A DNA stretch of 64,000 nucleotides from Patiria pectinifera (Eukaryota > Echinodermata > Asteroidea > Valvatida > Asterinidae), in contig CM057147.1 of assembly GCA_029964075.1 (NCBI GenBank), positions 11,615,513 to 11,679,512 on the forward strand. Reading direction: 5' to 3'. Position 1 is the stretch's first letter. Each line of letters opens with the position of its first letter. Positions 48,307-61,000 of the stretch are shown here, piece after piece. The notes beneath the pieces were generated by a model that made no database searches, had not been told where the DNA came from, and was given only the letters and a program-made list of their open reading frames with translations. Position numbers and translations under genes: made by a program.

Positions 48307-48379
48307 GTGAGTAGAGTTAAGATAATAATGATGTGTATTTAGAAAGTGCATGTTTTAGTGTGTAGAGTTAAGATAGTGG

Positions 48380-48665
48380 AAGTACAGAATGTCATGGGCC
48401 AGTGGTTATGGTCCAGTGGTTTCTGTGTTTGACTCATGTACGATGGTGCGTGGATTCGATTCCTGCCCGGAACGTCGTGTTTTTGCCCTTGGGAAAGACA
48501 CTTAACTACAATTGCCTCTCTCTGCCCATGAGTATGTATGGATACGTGGGAGGATAATGGACCGAATGTACGCTAATATCGGCTGCCACGTGGTCTTGTG
48601 GCAAAAAGAACAAGGGTTGATACGATGGAAAGCACTATAGGCATTTATCATTTAATTATGATTTA
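48380..48665 (+). repeat. tRNA-derived SINE
   Basis: GGTCCAGTGGTTTCTGTGTTTGA carries an A-box-like start and GGATTCGATTCCTGC a B box. The body has GGGAAAGACACTTAAC and ends AAAGCACTATAGGCATTTA, a typical SINE layout. Confidence 0.75.
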
Positions 48666-49193
48666 ATATCTAGATTTGTTTGATTTAGAGAAAAGTGTCT
48701 TTTAATAATTGAGGAAACTTCTTTATACTCTCATTATTTACAACAACACTGGATCGGCCATTATCTTAACGAGTTCTAAATGTATCCATTTTCTAGTTCG
48801 GACACACTATATTTTTAATGAGTGATAGAACAAGAAAGTTGCATCGTTGAAGGTCAGAAGACAAAGGTTGCCAATATTAATTGTCCTAGGACATTTTCGG
48901 GACATTGGACGCATTTGACCTTTGCCTTTCACATGTTGGAATGTTGGTGTAAAAAACTAATGTACATTGCTTTTGGAAGTTCTGTTCAAGCTAATTGACT
49001 TAATGTGTAAATTATGACTATAGTTAAGTTTCAATCGACTGTAATTGTCAGGACGGTGAAACCTTGTCATTAATCCCGACACAAGAGACAACCATTGGAA
49101 GTGATGATTATCATTTCAATTGACTAGAGTCTTACATACTAATGTGACTTTGTAGTATGTAAAAGATGTTGTTCCAATTGATTTTGCTTAAAG

Positions 49194-49353
49194 ATGAGAT
49201 ATGTCCGTGGAGGCAATCTAGATGGAGAGATGGAAGAAGTCATCAATGAATATTTGTATCAGAACAGTCTCAGCACCATCCAGGCCTCCTGGCTGGCTGT
49301 AGATGGACAGAGTGGCATCAAGAGCTACTGGGTGGCTGTGGGAACTGCTCCAA
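49194..49353 (+). CDS. Exon 42: module 8 first half
   Basis: IQASWLAVDGQSGIKSYWVA, then VGTAPS. Acceptor AAAG, donor A|GTCAGT, phase 0 to phase 1. The internal ATG at the start is a coincidence of the splice junction. Confidence 0.86.
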
Positions 49354-49811
49354 GTCAGTATTACTTTTTGTGTGCATGTACAGTTAGCTTTGTGTTCAAC
49401 AAGCTAGATACACTGGCTGAATATGGCTCCAGTTGGAGACGATGAGCTGTTATATATGTATCCATCATGTTAATTGATCACTGTTCTAAGTGTACCGTAG
49501 CTATTTGGGATAATTAATTGCGTGTCCAAAAAAGATAAAATGTGTCTAAAAGGTTGGACACAGTCACGTTTTCCTTGTGGTTGATGTGATGATCATCATA
49601 AAGTAAGCAGAGTTGTAGTTGAGTCCTTCATATGTCATATCTCATGTCCATCACAAGTAAAATCATTAGTAACAGGAGATGAATTACAAACAAACGAATG
49701 CCTTTTGTCATAGCTCAGTAGAATAGCTTGTGACTTAAAACTGAAGGACTTACGATTCTTGTGTATGGAATTATAAAGATGGTTGTCTGATATTTTGATA
49801 TTTTGTTCTAG

Positions 49812-50036
49812 ATTTTGAAGATATCCAAACGTTCTCCTCCCTGGGCTCCAAGAGCGAGGGTATCCTATCAGACCTGAATCTGCAATTGACCAACATATCA
49901 ACATGCAGTGAAGAGGTATTCACTGTGGATTGTCAGCCCGTCTACTACGTGTGTGTCAAGAGTCAGAATGGTGCAGGAGCATTCAGTGATGTCATTTGCT
50001 CCTCACCAATCAGAGTGGTGGAGGAAGATCAGACAG
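49812..50036 (+). CDS. Exon 43: module 8 second half
   Basis: LTNISTC, FTVDCQPVYYVCVKSQNGAG and SDVICSSP give four cysteines not shared with other modules. The YYVCVKSQN strand marks the fibronectin-like fold. Phase 1 to phase 1. Confidence 0.87.
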
Positions 50037-51281
50037 GTTGGTTTCTCAAATTACAATTTAGCAAAATGTGATATGATCCCTCTCAGGGCTTGTAATTAGG
50101 CTTAATGCCATGTAGGGATACCAGTTTTCCAGCTAGCCGGAATTCCAGATTTTTAATGTGGAATCCGGCCAAAAAAATAAATCCTCGTTGCACGCATATA
50201 CAAAAAAAAATAAAAGGAAATAAAACAAAAATCCGTTACGCGTTGTTTGATCGTCGCTCATGAGCCAATAAGAAAATTGGTTACTTGCTACGTGTCAGCG
50301 TGCTAGAATTGAACCTAGTGCACTCGATCAATTGTAAGTTTTTGCATAGATTCATATTGTTTTATGGCCCTGGTGCAAAAAATTATTTTCTGCAGCCTAC
50401 TTTCAGTAGGTAGGAGCAAATTGCTTCATCATTAATTTTGAAGCACGAAGAGGTAATCAGATACACAAACACACACCCGGTCTGGTTGTACTCTGCTTCT
50501 GTGGACATTATTATTCCCTTCTTCTATTCCTATTGTTTGGACTTTTAAAAATTGTCCCAACATATTGTTACTCTTAACCATACATGTACTCCAAATCTGC
50601 TTAAAATCAACCAGGCCATGTACATGATGTATCTGACTTTGATTGCTTATAGATATGATAGATCATTTGCCATTAGTGCATTTTTTTCGTTGTAAGCAAC
50701 AAAAGTACTCAAAATCTATACAACTAACCTGGTAAGTTTTAGCGCTGTGAATGCTGTATATCTCGACATTATATTCTTTTATCTCGTTCTCAATTCAAAA
50801 ATGTGCCGAGTCATGTTTTGTTTAACCGATGAATAATAGCAACCGCGCGCGGATGTGCGTCGTGTCAATGATGCGGGCACCCATTCTTGGATGCGCTGCA
50901 TTTAATACAAAACCAACTACTCATGGAAATTGTCAACAATGCATCACTTGACGCGTTGTCGGAAATGGCCTTCTTGGATTGTTTTCTTCAAAAGGAGAGC
51001 ATGCCAGAAAGAATAATTTAAACCAAGTAAGGTTTTCAATAATATTTTTTTTTAGTTACGTTTTGGATAGCTGCAAATGATCTGCTCTTTTGCTAGCTTA
51101 TTAAGGACGTAGACGTTGCAATTTGGCATGTCATTTCAGTTATGCGTCTGACATTCCCATCAGTTTGGTTTACTTGTACGAATAGCTTAAGATTTTTGCA
51201 GATTTAGTAAAGTTCACAGCTTTGGAGTAGTTTGTTTTGGGTACATTATACAATTCCCTCTGCCCATTTTGCTTTTGGTAG

Positions 51282-51370
51282 GTTATGTAACTGATGGCCC
51301 ACGTATGGTACAGGATATAGATGCACAACAAGAGAAAACAACAGTCTCCATCTGGTTTGATGACTTTGAG
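51282..51370 (+). CDS. Exon 44: module 8/9 boundary
   Basis: YVTDGPRMVQDIDA is the GxVxDG-type opening and IWFDDFE the WxxFxD strand. 89 bases, phase 1 to phase 0. The next intron contains the DIRS-like relic. Confidence 0.82.
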
Positions 51371-51512
51371 GTAAAACCTTTCTCTTAATTTCAGTTCTAC
51401 TGCGCTCTACTTACCCGTAGAGTATTAGTATGCGCATTTTTTTCCTAGAGGATGGGAGCCATTCGCTCAGTTTTATTACCCAACGTACGGTACATTGCGG
51501 CCCGCCCGCCAT

Positions 51513-53827
51513 ACTTCCTCTTTTCTCTAAGCGGCGTTGCGTGAAAGACGTATTATTTTCAGAGCTCTCGATTTGCTCATTCTTAATCTCCTCGGCCATT
51601 CATTATAGCTTAGTTTATGGTTTTTATTCAACTATTTTGTCATCTGTTGCTATTTCTACAAGTTGCGCGAGATTTCGTGAAATTTGGTTTTCTAACGTTT
51701 TCTTCGTGATATTTCTTACTCATTACTTCGGGAGCGGTCACTCACTCCCGTTACACGATCTTGACGAGACTGTGCCTGACGGAGGCGTCGCACAGGCTGC
51801 AAGTAACTCACACCGTACCCAACTAGCGAGGCTTTGCATAGGTTGCAAGGTACCCACTTCCCACATTTACCCGACCATTATTTGACATGAGTTTTTGCAC
51901 ATGCTGCAAGTAACTCACGCCGTACCGAGCGAGTGAGGCTTTATACAGGCTGAAAGTCACTCAGGCTGTACCGTACGGATTAAATAACGGCATTCTTTTC
52001 ATATAGCTGAAATCATCATGACAAGGCTTTGCACAGGGGAGCGTTGCACGGGTTGCAAGCCACTCTCCCACTTCTTACCGACCCATCAGTGTGATGTTTT
52101 GCTACTTAGCACATCCCTCACACTGCATCAAATATTTGGTGTCTTAGTCTTCAAAAAGAATGCCGTTATTTAATCCGGCGATACCCTGTTATTTATCCAG
52201 CTGCATTGCTGCAAACGTGTGAGACTTTACACGGGGCGCCCGTCGCACGAGTTGCAAGCCACTCACCCCTTACCTACGCTACAAGTTACCGACCAATCAG
52301 CATGAAATGTTGCTACTTAGCAAATCCCCCACGCTTTTACCTTAACAACAAATGCCGTTATTAACCGGCAGTTTCGTTATTTCAAAGCCATACTGACCCA
52401 TTGCAACGAATACTTGGTGCTTTTTATTCAACACGAATGTCGCTATCTAACCGGCAGTTTTCGTTACATCCTGATAATTTTATACTGGCGTTTTTCCCCT
52501 GTTCTGAAGTTATGTCATCCACGGGGCCCCAAAGAAAAAGTCGTTGGTGATTTCAGAAAACAGGAACACCTCAAAGATTCACCCAGGTGACGCCCGCGAG
52601 GAGCCGACAGTTGCCAGGACCCCGTCTGCTCGGGCCGTGATTCAACTTTGCTCACCCCAGCTTTTGGTTTCTCTGAGTGGTTCATTAACATCAGAGTTCC
52701 AGGCTGCTTCTGGAGTCCCTTTACAATCTGAAGCTGATGCTTCTCAAAAAAAAAAAATGCAAGTTGACAGATATGTCCATTGACAGCTTTGTCGGCCACA
52801 AACGACATAAATCTTCTCATAAGGACAAAGCCTTACTTCAAGCAATTTACAACTCGTCTGAAACCTTGTCAGCCTTCTCCGAGCAGCTAGACTACCGCGG
52901 CTGATCCGGGCTCGTCGCCCCCTTATGAGCCTTGAGCCTTATGAGCCTTATAAGCCTCCCAGCTGTCCAGACCCAGTTATCCTCAGCCACAGCCGTCAAG
53001 CCGTGGTTTTCGTTCCACCGCTTGACGCCCTGCAAATCCACGGGCCACCTCCAGCCCTTCAGCCTCAACTGCTGCCTACGGCAGCGGTTCGGCTGGCGGA
53101 AGTGACTCACCAACAACCCATCACAGGACCTGTGGGAGCCCATTTAACCCATTTCGCCGGGTCCTTGGACCAAATCACTTTCGACCAATGGGTTCTCGCC
53201 ACCATCTCAGTCAGCTACCTCCTGGAGTTCACGGGTGGACACACATGTCCACCCGACTTGACCGCCCGGCAATTCACACAAATCCCAAGCACTTGAAGAT
53301 GAAATAGCTGTATTGTTAACAAAGAACGTTATCAGAGTTGTACAAACCCGAGAAGGACCTTCTCCGGGGTTCCGTTCAATGTTCTTTCTGGCACCCAAGA
53401 AGGACACACAGCTGTGGTGCCCGATCTCGGACGCGTATTTACATGTTTAGATCCATCCAGACCACACCAGTCTCCTTCGGTTTTGCTACGAAGGCACCAC
53501 GTACGAATTCCAAGCCCCTCCTTTTGGCTTGTCCACGGTCCCTCAGGTCTTAATCAAAATTGTGAAGACGCTAGCCATGCAGTGCCCTCCATCGTCAAGG
53601 TCTACAGGTGTGTTTATTTACCTAGACGACTGGCTCATCATCAGCGAATCGCGCCCTCTATATCAGCGATGGTGCGTGATAATGGCTTTGGTTGATTGTG
53701 CGCTCGTTGAATAGAAACACAAGGAGCGTCTCGGACCCGAGACTAACTTACCCGTACAGTGTCCACCCGCCTCCCCACTATCACGTACGCGTTCACTTAC
53801 GCACTTACGCACGAGAAAAGAGGAAGT
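51513..53827 (+). pseudogene. Degenerate DIRS-like retroelement
   Basis: Plus-strand frames near 53280-53690 encode PPFGLSTVPQVLIKIVKTLA and VFIYLDDWLIIS, the fingers and YLDD catalytic motifs characteristic of DIRS-type reverse transcriptases, with stops and frameshifts between them. ACTTCCTCTTTTCTC (51513-51527) and its exact complement (53813-53827) form inverted ends, as in DIRS elements. RNase H, methyltransferase and tyrosine recombinase are not recognisable. True limits may extend slightly further. Confidence 0.75.
51976..52177. repeat. 24-bp perfect inverted repeat inside the DIRS-like element
   Basis: CGGATTAAATAACGGCATTC (with TTTT following) at 51976-51999 is the exact reverse complement of 52154-52177. 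Related AATGCCGTTATT...ACCGGCAG blocks follow near 52348 and 52435. Confidence 0.85.
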
Positions 53828-54268
53828 AACGCGGGTGGACCATAAGGTACATTGTATTGTGGAAAAATAAATCCAAGCGAATGGCTAGCGCCCTGTATTG
53901 TATAATGCATAACTAATAATACTCTCTTGATCCCTCATGATGTGAACTAAGCTTCAGTAAACTGATTTTTCATGGATTAGTTTAACAATATCAGTATTAT
54001 GGAAAGCAAGAATCATGATAAAGAAGGAAAATAATGTGGAAATCTGCATGGCTTGTGTGAGTAACTATATGCAGTAACTATATATGGTTCTAGTGGTTTC
54101 AGGAAATAATTATTATCTTAGTTGTACATAAAAATTGTCGATTTTCAAACGCCAAAACTGATTATGCTCAGAACTTAACAGTAGTATGCAGCAGAGTTAA
54201 CAGTAGTATGCAGCAATGAGGGAATTATCTACAAAAAAAAGAGTGATTTTTATATTTGTTAACTACAG

Positions 54269-54386
54269 AGCAAATTGCATGGCATCTCTCACTATGAATG
54301 GGCAGTGGGTACATCGCCTGGGGGTGAGGACATCCAACCTATGACATCTGATGGGATAGTGCCTGCCAATGATGACGATGTGCAAG
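54269..54386 (+). CDS. Exon 45: module 9 central strands
   Basis: GISHYEWAVGTSPGGEDIQP is a clear SGIxxYxWAVGTxPGGxD motif lacking only the serine. Phase 0 to phase 1. Confidence 0.87.
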
Positions 54387-55677
54387 GTATGGTTGCCATT
54401 ATATAACTGACATACAGATCCTTGTCATTTGATTAGCGGAACCCACATCATTTGGCATTCGTTATTGCTCCCATTCACGTCGAAGCTCAAACATTCACAT
54501 TCGCCCATGGTGAATGGGATTTACTATTCAACAGTTAGGATCATCCTTGTTCCATGGCGCGGTATTTGTGTGCAAATGCATGGTGGTGTGCACATTGAGC
54601 GTTGCGCGTACTGTTCCCAAGAGCCATCGCAACAGAGTTGAGTTCAATTGTTTTGTGAAGGGGTGGTTTGGAAGAGAGAAATACATTTCCCACCAATTTT
54701 GTATTGAAATAGAATTTCATTATAATTGTTTATCAAATGATAAGGATATATATGTCGGTACTATAAAACAAATATTAAAAGGCTTTCAATTGTGAAATTG
54801 GAGGAATATTGTCGCTTGGTAAAATTTTGACAAGCTGATCTCCATGAAGTCCCTGTTACGTAACTTCCTGAAGGGTTGACATGTGGTAATTTCTATTATG
54901 AAGGATGTTTGGTGTGCATGCAATGTCCACAGCCAATTTGTACATTGTGAGGTAGGATGAAAAAAATAGACTGAAACACATTGGCTGGGAAAAGCGAAGG
55001 TGGGATGGTTTGCTCACAACCCCCCTCCCTTCCCCCTTTCCCCCAGTGTAGGGTCTAGTGATGATGTCGTCTGCTAAGGATCAATATACAGGGTTAGCCC
55101 TTGGCTAAATAGAGTTGAATGTTGACACTAAGATAAAGTTGACTGAAAGAGCAGTGAAGATTTTTAATTCATCTTCCAAGCCGCACAAAAATAATGATTC
55201 GTGCCATCTCCTGTTCAGAGTAATTGTCATATGGACCTGTCGTTTTGTACAATAGCTTACACAATGCATGGGGACCATTGTGATTGTATGAGGGCTCTGT
55301 GCCTTGATTGGCCCATATCTTCATGTAGGTATGACAACATTAAGAGTACTGAAGGTTGATGGGAATTTTCCATTTTAAGTTGAAGATAAAAATTGTGGGA
55401 ATCAAATTATCTTCAGATAGTACCAGTATAAAATTTTTGTTTTATTTCCAGGGTACGTGTGGCCATGCAGATTGGTTGGATTATTTCATCTTGAAATCAA
55501 TTGCAACTTGCTTTTTTATTTATTTGAATCATGAAAAGGGACAATATACAAATACATGCCTACATAGTTAAGTCATCCAACATTGTGACACAGAATGGGA
55601 TTGTATATAGCTTGTTGAAATATGTGATGCTGATGCTGGGACATGCAGTGTCATGACGTCTATTTCTCATATCATAG
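54387..55677. other. Intron 45, nothing recognised
   Basis: 1.3 kb of ordinary intron with a C-rich run near 55021-55046. No exon motif or transposon was identified. Confidence 0.5.
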
Positions 55678-55868
55678 GATTGGCAGGCAAAGGCAAGGCC
55701 CAGTCCCCTCTGCCCCTCCAGCATGGAGTGTCTTACTACAGCACACTACGAGCCATCACCAATGCAGACAATGTCTTAGAATCCACCTCCAATGGCTTCA
55801 CAGTGGACATCACTCCACCAGAGATAATGATCACTGACCTGGGCCACTATGATGCAAGTGTGGACCTG
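55678..55868 (+). CDS. Exon 46: module 9 end
   Basis: LQHGVSYYSTLRAITNAD is the late strand and FTVDITPPEIMITDLG the closing linker. Phase 1 to phase 0. Confidence 0.88.
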
Positions 55869-55954
55869 GTGAGTGGATTATGTTAGCTGTCGTTTAGCAG
55901 AAATCCAACATTCTAAGCGACATTTTCACTTTACTACAGAGTGCTTCAACAGGA

Positions 55955-56245
55955 GGAATGTGGCCTATTGGTTAGGGTTAGCTACTCATGTTCAGAGGGT
56001 CAGGGGTTCAAATCTGTCTCCTAGTCATATGTTGTGTCCTTGGGCAAGCCACTTCACCCCACTTGCCTCTCTCCACCCAGGAGTATATAGGGTTACTGGC
56101 ATTAGCGGGGAGTAACCTGCGATAGACTGGCATCCCATCCAGGGGAAAGAAAAATATTCTTATTCGTTTCATGCTACTGAAACCGGAGATAGACGCCAAC
56201 CTGATGAGCCACATTGGCTCATTACAGACTTTACTTTACTTTACT
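55955..56245 (+). repeat. tRNA-derived SINE
   Basis: TGGCCTATTGGTTAGGGTTAG (A box) and CAGGGGTTCAAATCTG (B box), then CCTTGGGCAAGCCACTTCAC, the common marine-deuterostome SINE body, ending in a CTTTACTTTACTTTAC tail. Confidence 0.8.
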
Positions 56246-56718
56246 TTTACTTCAACAACGCTCATGAGCTTCAGTAGGATGGACACACCACTTGGATTGA
56301 CAGTTTCCCGTTTGTGTTGTGCAGAGTACATGTACACACAACTAACTGTCATCTGAATGTGCACAAACCCAGTAATAAAGTTTGGCCTGCAACAGTTGGT
56401 TTCTCTTAAAAAAGTGTACCTGGGAAGCCAAGTCACTTATCATGCTCTATAGACTACGGTCTCTGTGCATTAACAATACATATAAATGATGCTTTGCCAC
56501 CACTCATGAGAGATCTATACAGGATCCATTTACTGAACTAACTGCACGTCCCGACTTGAAAATGTAGTTTATGTGAACAGCTTTTTAGAGTTTACTACAG
56601 TTCAGTTCCTTTATTGACTTATTTAAGAGAAGGGTACATTGGCTTGGCTTTCCGTGTGACACATTAAAAGTGTCCAAGGTTCGCTTTCACCCATGGCTTG
56701 CTTGTGCTTTATTAACAG

Positions 56719-56917
56719 AGCTTAGACGGTGGACTTCACCTGTATCAGTCTAACACAGACTCCATCGATGCCATGTGGGATGTGAATGAAGGAGAAAGTG
56801 ACATCTTGACTACCTATTTCTCCATGGGTTGGTACCCTGGGAATGAAGGTGTCTTCCCTGTGACTACAACTAATAAATCCTACATTCCATCAGCACTGAT
56901 TACTCCTGCTGACATAG
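56719..56917 (+). CDS. Exon 47: module 10 first half
   Basis: DAMWDVNEGESDILTTYFSM, then GWYPGNEGV, is a diverged form of the W-x-D-x-ES-YxxAxGxxPG motif. Sequon NKS. Phase 0 to phase 1. Confidence 0.84.
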
Positions 56918-57420
56918 GTACAATTCAACAGTTCTTCATATTCTTGCTGGGTGTTGAATCATTCAGCTGGCTTGAATCCTAAAAGTGGTTACCATAGTAA
57001 TTTTGAGCCAGATGAACACTTATGCTATATTTTTTAACAATTGTTTGTGTGTGTGTTTTCGCCAATCCCAAAATCAAGTTGTTTATGCTTTATATTGTAT
57101 TATATTATTATTGTATTATGCCTATAGTTTTCTTCGAGTCCGCCTTATCATTTTCTTTTCAATGATGTATAATGATTGTGCTGTCTGCAGTTTTCTCTTG
57201 TTATACTTTTACTATATGATTTCATTGGATTTACTATTTGGAAATGTATGCCGGGCCCCAATGAAAACCATTTTTTACTTCGTTTCAAACACCTTGGATA
57301 AATAATTGTAGTAAATGATTAAATAAAAAAAGCTTCTTGTGCTGTCAGACGTCATACTTTTGTAGACACATGACAACGATATTATGCTCATTAATTTCAT
57401 TAGATATTTGTTTGTTCTAG

Positions 57421-57527
57421 GAGTGCCCAATATTTTGAGTGTTCAAGCAGTCAACAGTGTTGGGTTAAGGAGAACTGTCTATGCCACCAGCTTGACCGTA
57501 GATAATACTCCACCTACTGTTGGACAG
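57421..57527 (+). CDS. Exon 48: module 10 second half
   Basis: ILSVQAVNSVGLRRT and LTVDNTPPTVGQ, the late strand and closing linker. Phase 1 to phase 0. Confidence 0.86.
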
Positions 57528-58451
57528 GTATGGATTAATCAACTCTCTTGCATATGACAATCAAAAACACAGCCTAATACAGGATCCCACAGCTAACATT
57601 AAGATGCTGCACACTAAAGGTAATATACACTATTTACAAGCATTAAAAAATGAAACTGCCAAATTATTATCATGCAGATATGCAACTTTCCCGAAGATCC
57701 GCTGATTTCCGCGTTATCAAAAATGCAGTCGTGAAAAAATCTAATATTGCTGTGTATACGTATATCAATGCATAAAAAAAAAACCAGAACACAGACTCAG
57801 TAGGCATTCTCAAACAGTCTGGTTGTTTTATGAATAATCGTGTCGCTTTGGGCTTCGTGCACAAGTACCCTTTTAACGGCCAGAAAAAGATCGAGAGTTG
57901 GGCGAGACCTACACTGGTTCTCGGTCCATCCACTGTGTATTATGAATGATTGAAGGTTATTGGGGGCGGAGATTCGTCTGAGAGACCATCGCAAGACAAA
58001 TTTGAATGCACCCGCACGCGGACAACGCCTGATGCTCACGTGAAGACGCTGTGGCTAATCGCTTTGGCTCATTCAGGAAGTCGTGCGTACTTTGCGCATG
58101 AACCAGTGCAGTACAGTACGCACACACTGTGTGTCCCGTGGTCACTGTGGTTCCGTAGTTTATTTCATATGCATGACTGCATTGGAATACAGACACCACT
58201 GCATAGGCAGCATTGGTTGGAAAATCATGGTACATAGTGTAAACTAGTCAACTTTGACATCGCACAAATGTCACAAAAACATTGGTGGAGAAAAAAGATG
58301 TCGGCTATTAAACAAAATTGCAGAACTTGATCCTTCTTTTTTGTAAATGTTTGTTCAGCTTTGTTTTACTTTGGTACAGACTGTGTTGGCCACTTTCCCT
58401 TTTTTTCATCCAACTGACGGCTGTCTTTTCCTGTCTGTCATTACCATTCAG
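57528..58451. other. Intron 48, nothing recognised
   Basis: A GC-richer block at about 57880-58230 stands out from its surroundings but shows no motif, inverted ends or exon homology. Confidence 0.45.
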
Positions 58452-58632
58452 GTTCAGTGTCCTGCCTTCATCCATGCCAATAGCGCCCTCTTGTGTAGTT
58501 GGACTGGTTTCTTGGATGCTGAGTCTGGCATTGATCATGTGGTTTTTCTGGTTGGGACATCCCACGGACAAAATGACGTGTTTCAGTCTGATGATCTGCC
58601 TGGCTACCTCACTCACTACAGTGTTACAGCAA
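58452..58632 (+). CDS. Exon 49: module 11 first half
   Basis: VQCPAF, CSWTGFLDAESGIDHVVFLV and GTSHGQNDVF give the SGI and VGT motifs with two extra cysteines. Donor A|GTGAGC, phase 0 to phase 1. Confidence 0.87.
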
Positions 58633-59524
58633 GTGAGCAACAGACATTTGAAACTAAACATTTGAATAATGGAAGCTTTCTGCGGGTATCTCCAAGAAAG
58701 TGCTTTCATCCATCACAGTTTTTTTTCAAATTATTGTTATTGATTGTCCCCAAATGTCCATGAATGCTGAATGTCAGTGGTGTAGTTTGAGCCATCTCAA
58801 GTCCTCATAAGTCACCCAGAACCAAGTTACAAGCTATTTAAATATTCTGTGACAAGGCATTCCTTTGCGGTAATCTATCCCCAGCTACATATGACTGGAT
58901 TCATCAATGGGTTTATTATTGACTTGAGACCAGACGCGTGATTGCGTTCACTAAAATACCACTGAAAGTTGGTTGTTGACGCTTCCAAATCACTTAAAGT
59001 CTATATTCCCCGTGCTCTTCAATAAATTCCATTCTTTTTTCTCGCTTTCAACTTGTATGTTTTTAATTCATTCAAAATTTATTTTATTTGTGGATGTCAG
59101 TATCGCTTTAAAAAAAGATTGTGTTTTTCGGCACAAACATCTACTTTACAAGTAGACTGCCTTCCGATCAGTACATTACAGATACTGAATATGGGGCAGA
59201 AACCAGCCTACCCTGCCAAATGAAATTCTTTTCAGGCAGCCATTAATTTTAAATTGTAAAGTAATAATTCAATGACTGTAAAACAAGGGCTGGTTTGTTG
59301 TGTTTTGGGTTTTTTTTGGACGATGTCTCATTTAAAAGTGAATAATTTTTGTTGTGCTAGAAAAAAAATTAAAATTTAGGAAAGGAATCTATTTTTTTTC
59401 GGGATAAAACTTGAAAATAGCATGGGGAACGCAACTTTCAGAATAACCTGACCCCAAAGATGTTATATTGTATTCATGGTTATGTCTCAAATGAATGAGC
59501 TAATATAACTAACTTTGTTGACAG
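58633..59524. other. Intron 49, nothing recognised
   Basis: AT-rich intron with poly-T and poly-A tracts around 59310-59400. No exon motif seen. Confidence 0.5.
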
Positions 59525-60229
59525 ATCTGAATCTGATTCACAACAAAGTCTACTATGTTACTGTGGAGGCCTTCAATGCTGTCAACCAAAGCACAATGGC
59601 ATTCTCTGGTCCTATTGAGATTGATGATACACCTCCAACATACGGCCTTGTAGTGGAGCTATCTGGTGTGTATAGCTTCAATTTCAGTGATCCTGTGAAC
59701 CAACCAGAATGGGAGTGTGCAAGCGATGAGGAATGCTTGGGCTTGGACGGGGAGTGTCTGGAATCGCTTACCCAGATGCAGATTCTATGGCAGCCGTTTA
59801 CTGACGAAGACACTCAGATCACCAAGTATGAGGTTGCCCTGGGCAGCACACCAGGAAGGTCTCAGATCAAACCTTTCTATGAGGTGTCCAAGGACCAGAC
59901 CTCAGAGCTTATTACCAACATTGATCTGAGCAGTGTCCGTAGAGTCTTTGCCACAGTTAGAGGCTACAATGAAGCAGGTCTGACCAGCACTGCCGTATCC
60001 AATGGCATCTATGTCAGCCGGTTCAGTGCAGGACTTCCACCACTCAGACCATTCCAGATCAAAGATGGAGTCACTGATTTAGACTTTGAAGACTCAGACT
60101 TCCAGACCTCGCTGCATGAGATGAGTGCATCCTGGGATTTTAGCGGGGATCCGTGTCCGATGAGGAAGTATGAATGGGCCATCTACAGAATTGATGGACA
60201 AGAGATTCAACCATTTACCAATGTTCAAG
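59525..60229 (+). CDS. Exon 50: end of module 11, all of module 12, start of module 13
   Basis: At 705 bases this is the largest exon, equal to several ordinary exons without intervening introns. It contains KVYYVTVEAFNAVNQS, IEIDDTPPTYG, a cysteine cluster ECASDEECLGLDGEC, ITKYEVALGSTPGRSQI, FATVRGYNEAGLTST and MRKYEWAIYRIDG. Phase 1 to phase 1. Sequon NFS. The exon merger is best explained by local intron loss. Confidence 0.9.
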
Positions 60230-60284
60230 GTAATAACACGACTTTGCCATTGAACTAGAGTCACGTTTTGCTTAAAGACCTTTT

Positions 60285-60373
60285 TGGTATACATCGTCGG
60301 GTGTACCATGAAGTGGCGTCTATGGACTTTGTGCACACGATACGTCACTTCATAGTGCGACCGACGACATGTA
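60285..60373. repeat. Long imperfect hairpin
   Basis: TACATCGTCGGGTGTACCAT followed by GAAGTGGCGTC pairs with GACGTATCG-side sequence ACGTCACTTCATAGTGCGAC and CGACGACATGTA. The stem is about 35 bases with a few mismatches and a short loop. Confidence 0.7.
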
Positions 60374-60730
60374 CAAAATTTATTACTTCTTGTGCTGTTT
60401 TACCATTACCCCAATAATAAGGATTTTTTTGTCAATGTGATGAAAGAACATGCCATCCACAAAGTCATTTTGTCTAGTTTTTGATTGACATATTAAATAT
60501 AGCCATGTCTCTATATGGCCCGACTTTAGATCTTAAGCCATTTTCTTCACCCATTCATTGTCTGTATGCATAGAAAGAAAATGCTTCATTTTGTGTAACA
60601 CAAAGTGTATAACATTCAGATGAAAATGGATGTTCAATGGGAGGATATATGGTTGTTTAAGGGCATGTAACTTCCGGGTTATAAATCTAAGTTTAATTTC
60701 CGCGTCTGCATGTATTTATTTTTGACTTAG

Positions 60731-61000
60731 AGCGAACCTCAGACTCCAACACAGACATTCGAATGACCGATGGTGAGACCTACTACACCCTGGTGCGGGC
60801 TACTAATGCCCTTGGCCTGGCCGTCACTGTCCGATCTGATGGAATCACTGTCAAGCGTGATCCCTTGATACCTGGCCAGGTCTATGATGGCCTCCTAGTG
60901 GGCTTTGATCTGACTTACCAGAAGGAGACTGATAGGATATCAGCAAGCTGGAAGGGCTTTGGACAAGGGATGCCGATAAAAGAAACTGTCCATCACACAG
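60731..61000 (+). CDS. Exon 51: module 13 end and module 14 start
   Basis: DGETYYTLVRATNALGLAVT is the late strand; ITVKRDPLIPGQVYDGLLV closes, followed by SASWKGFGQG. Phase 1 to phase 1. Confidence 0.88.

Noticed and set aside
51430-51885. Open frame of 151 codons
   Set aside because: It spans the left end of the DIRS-like element and shows no gag or other recognisable protein motif.
58308-58709. Minus-strand open frame of 133 codons
   Set aside because: It is the antisense shadow of exon 49 and its intron, with no homology signal of its own.
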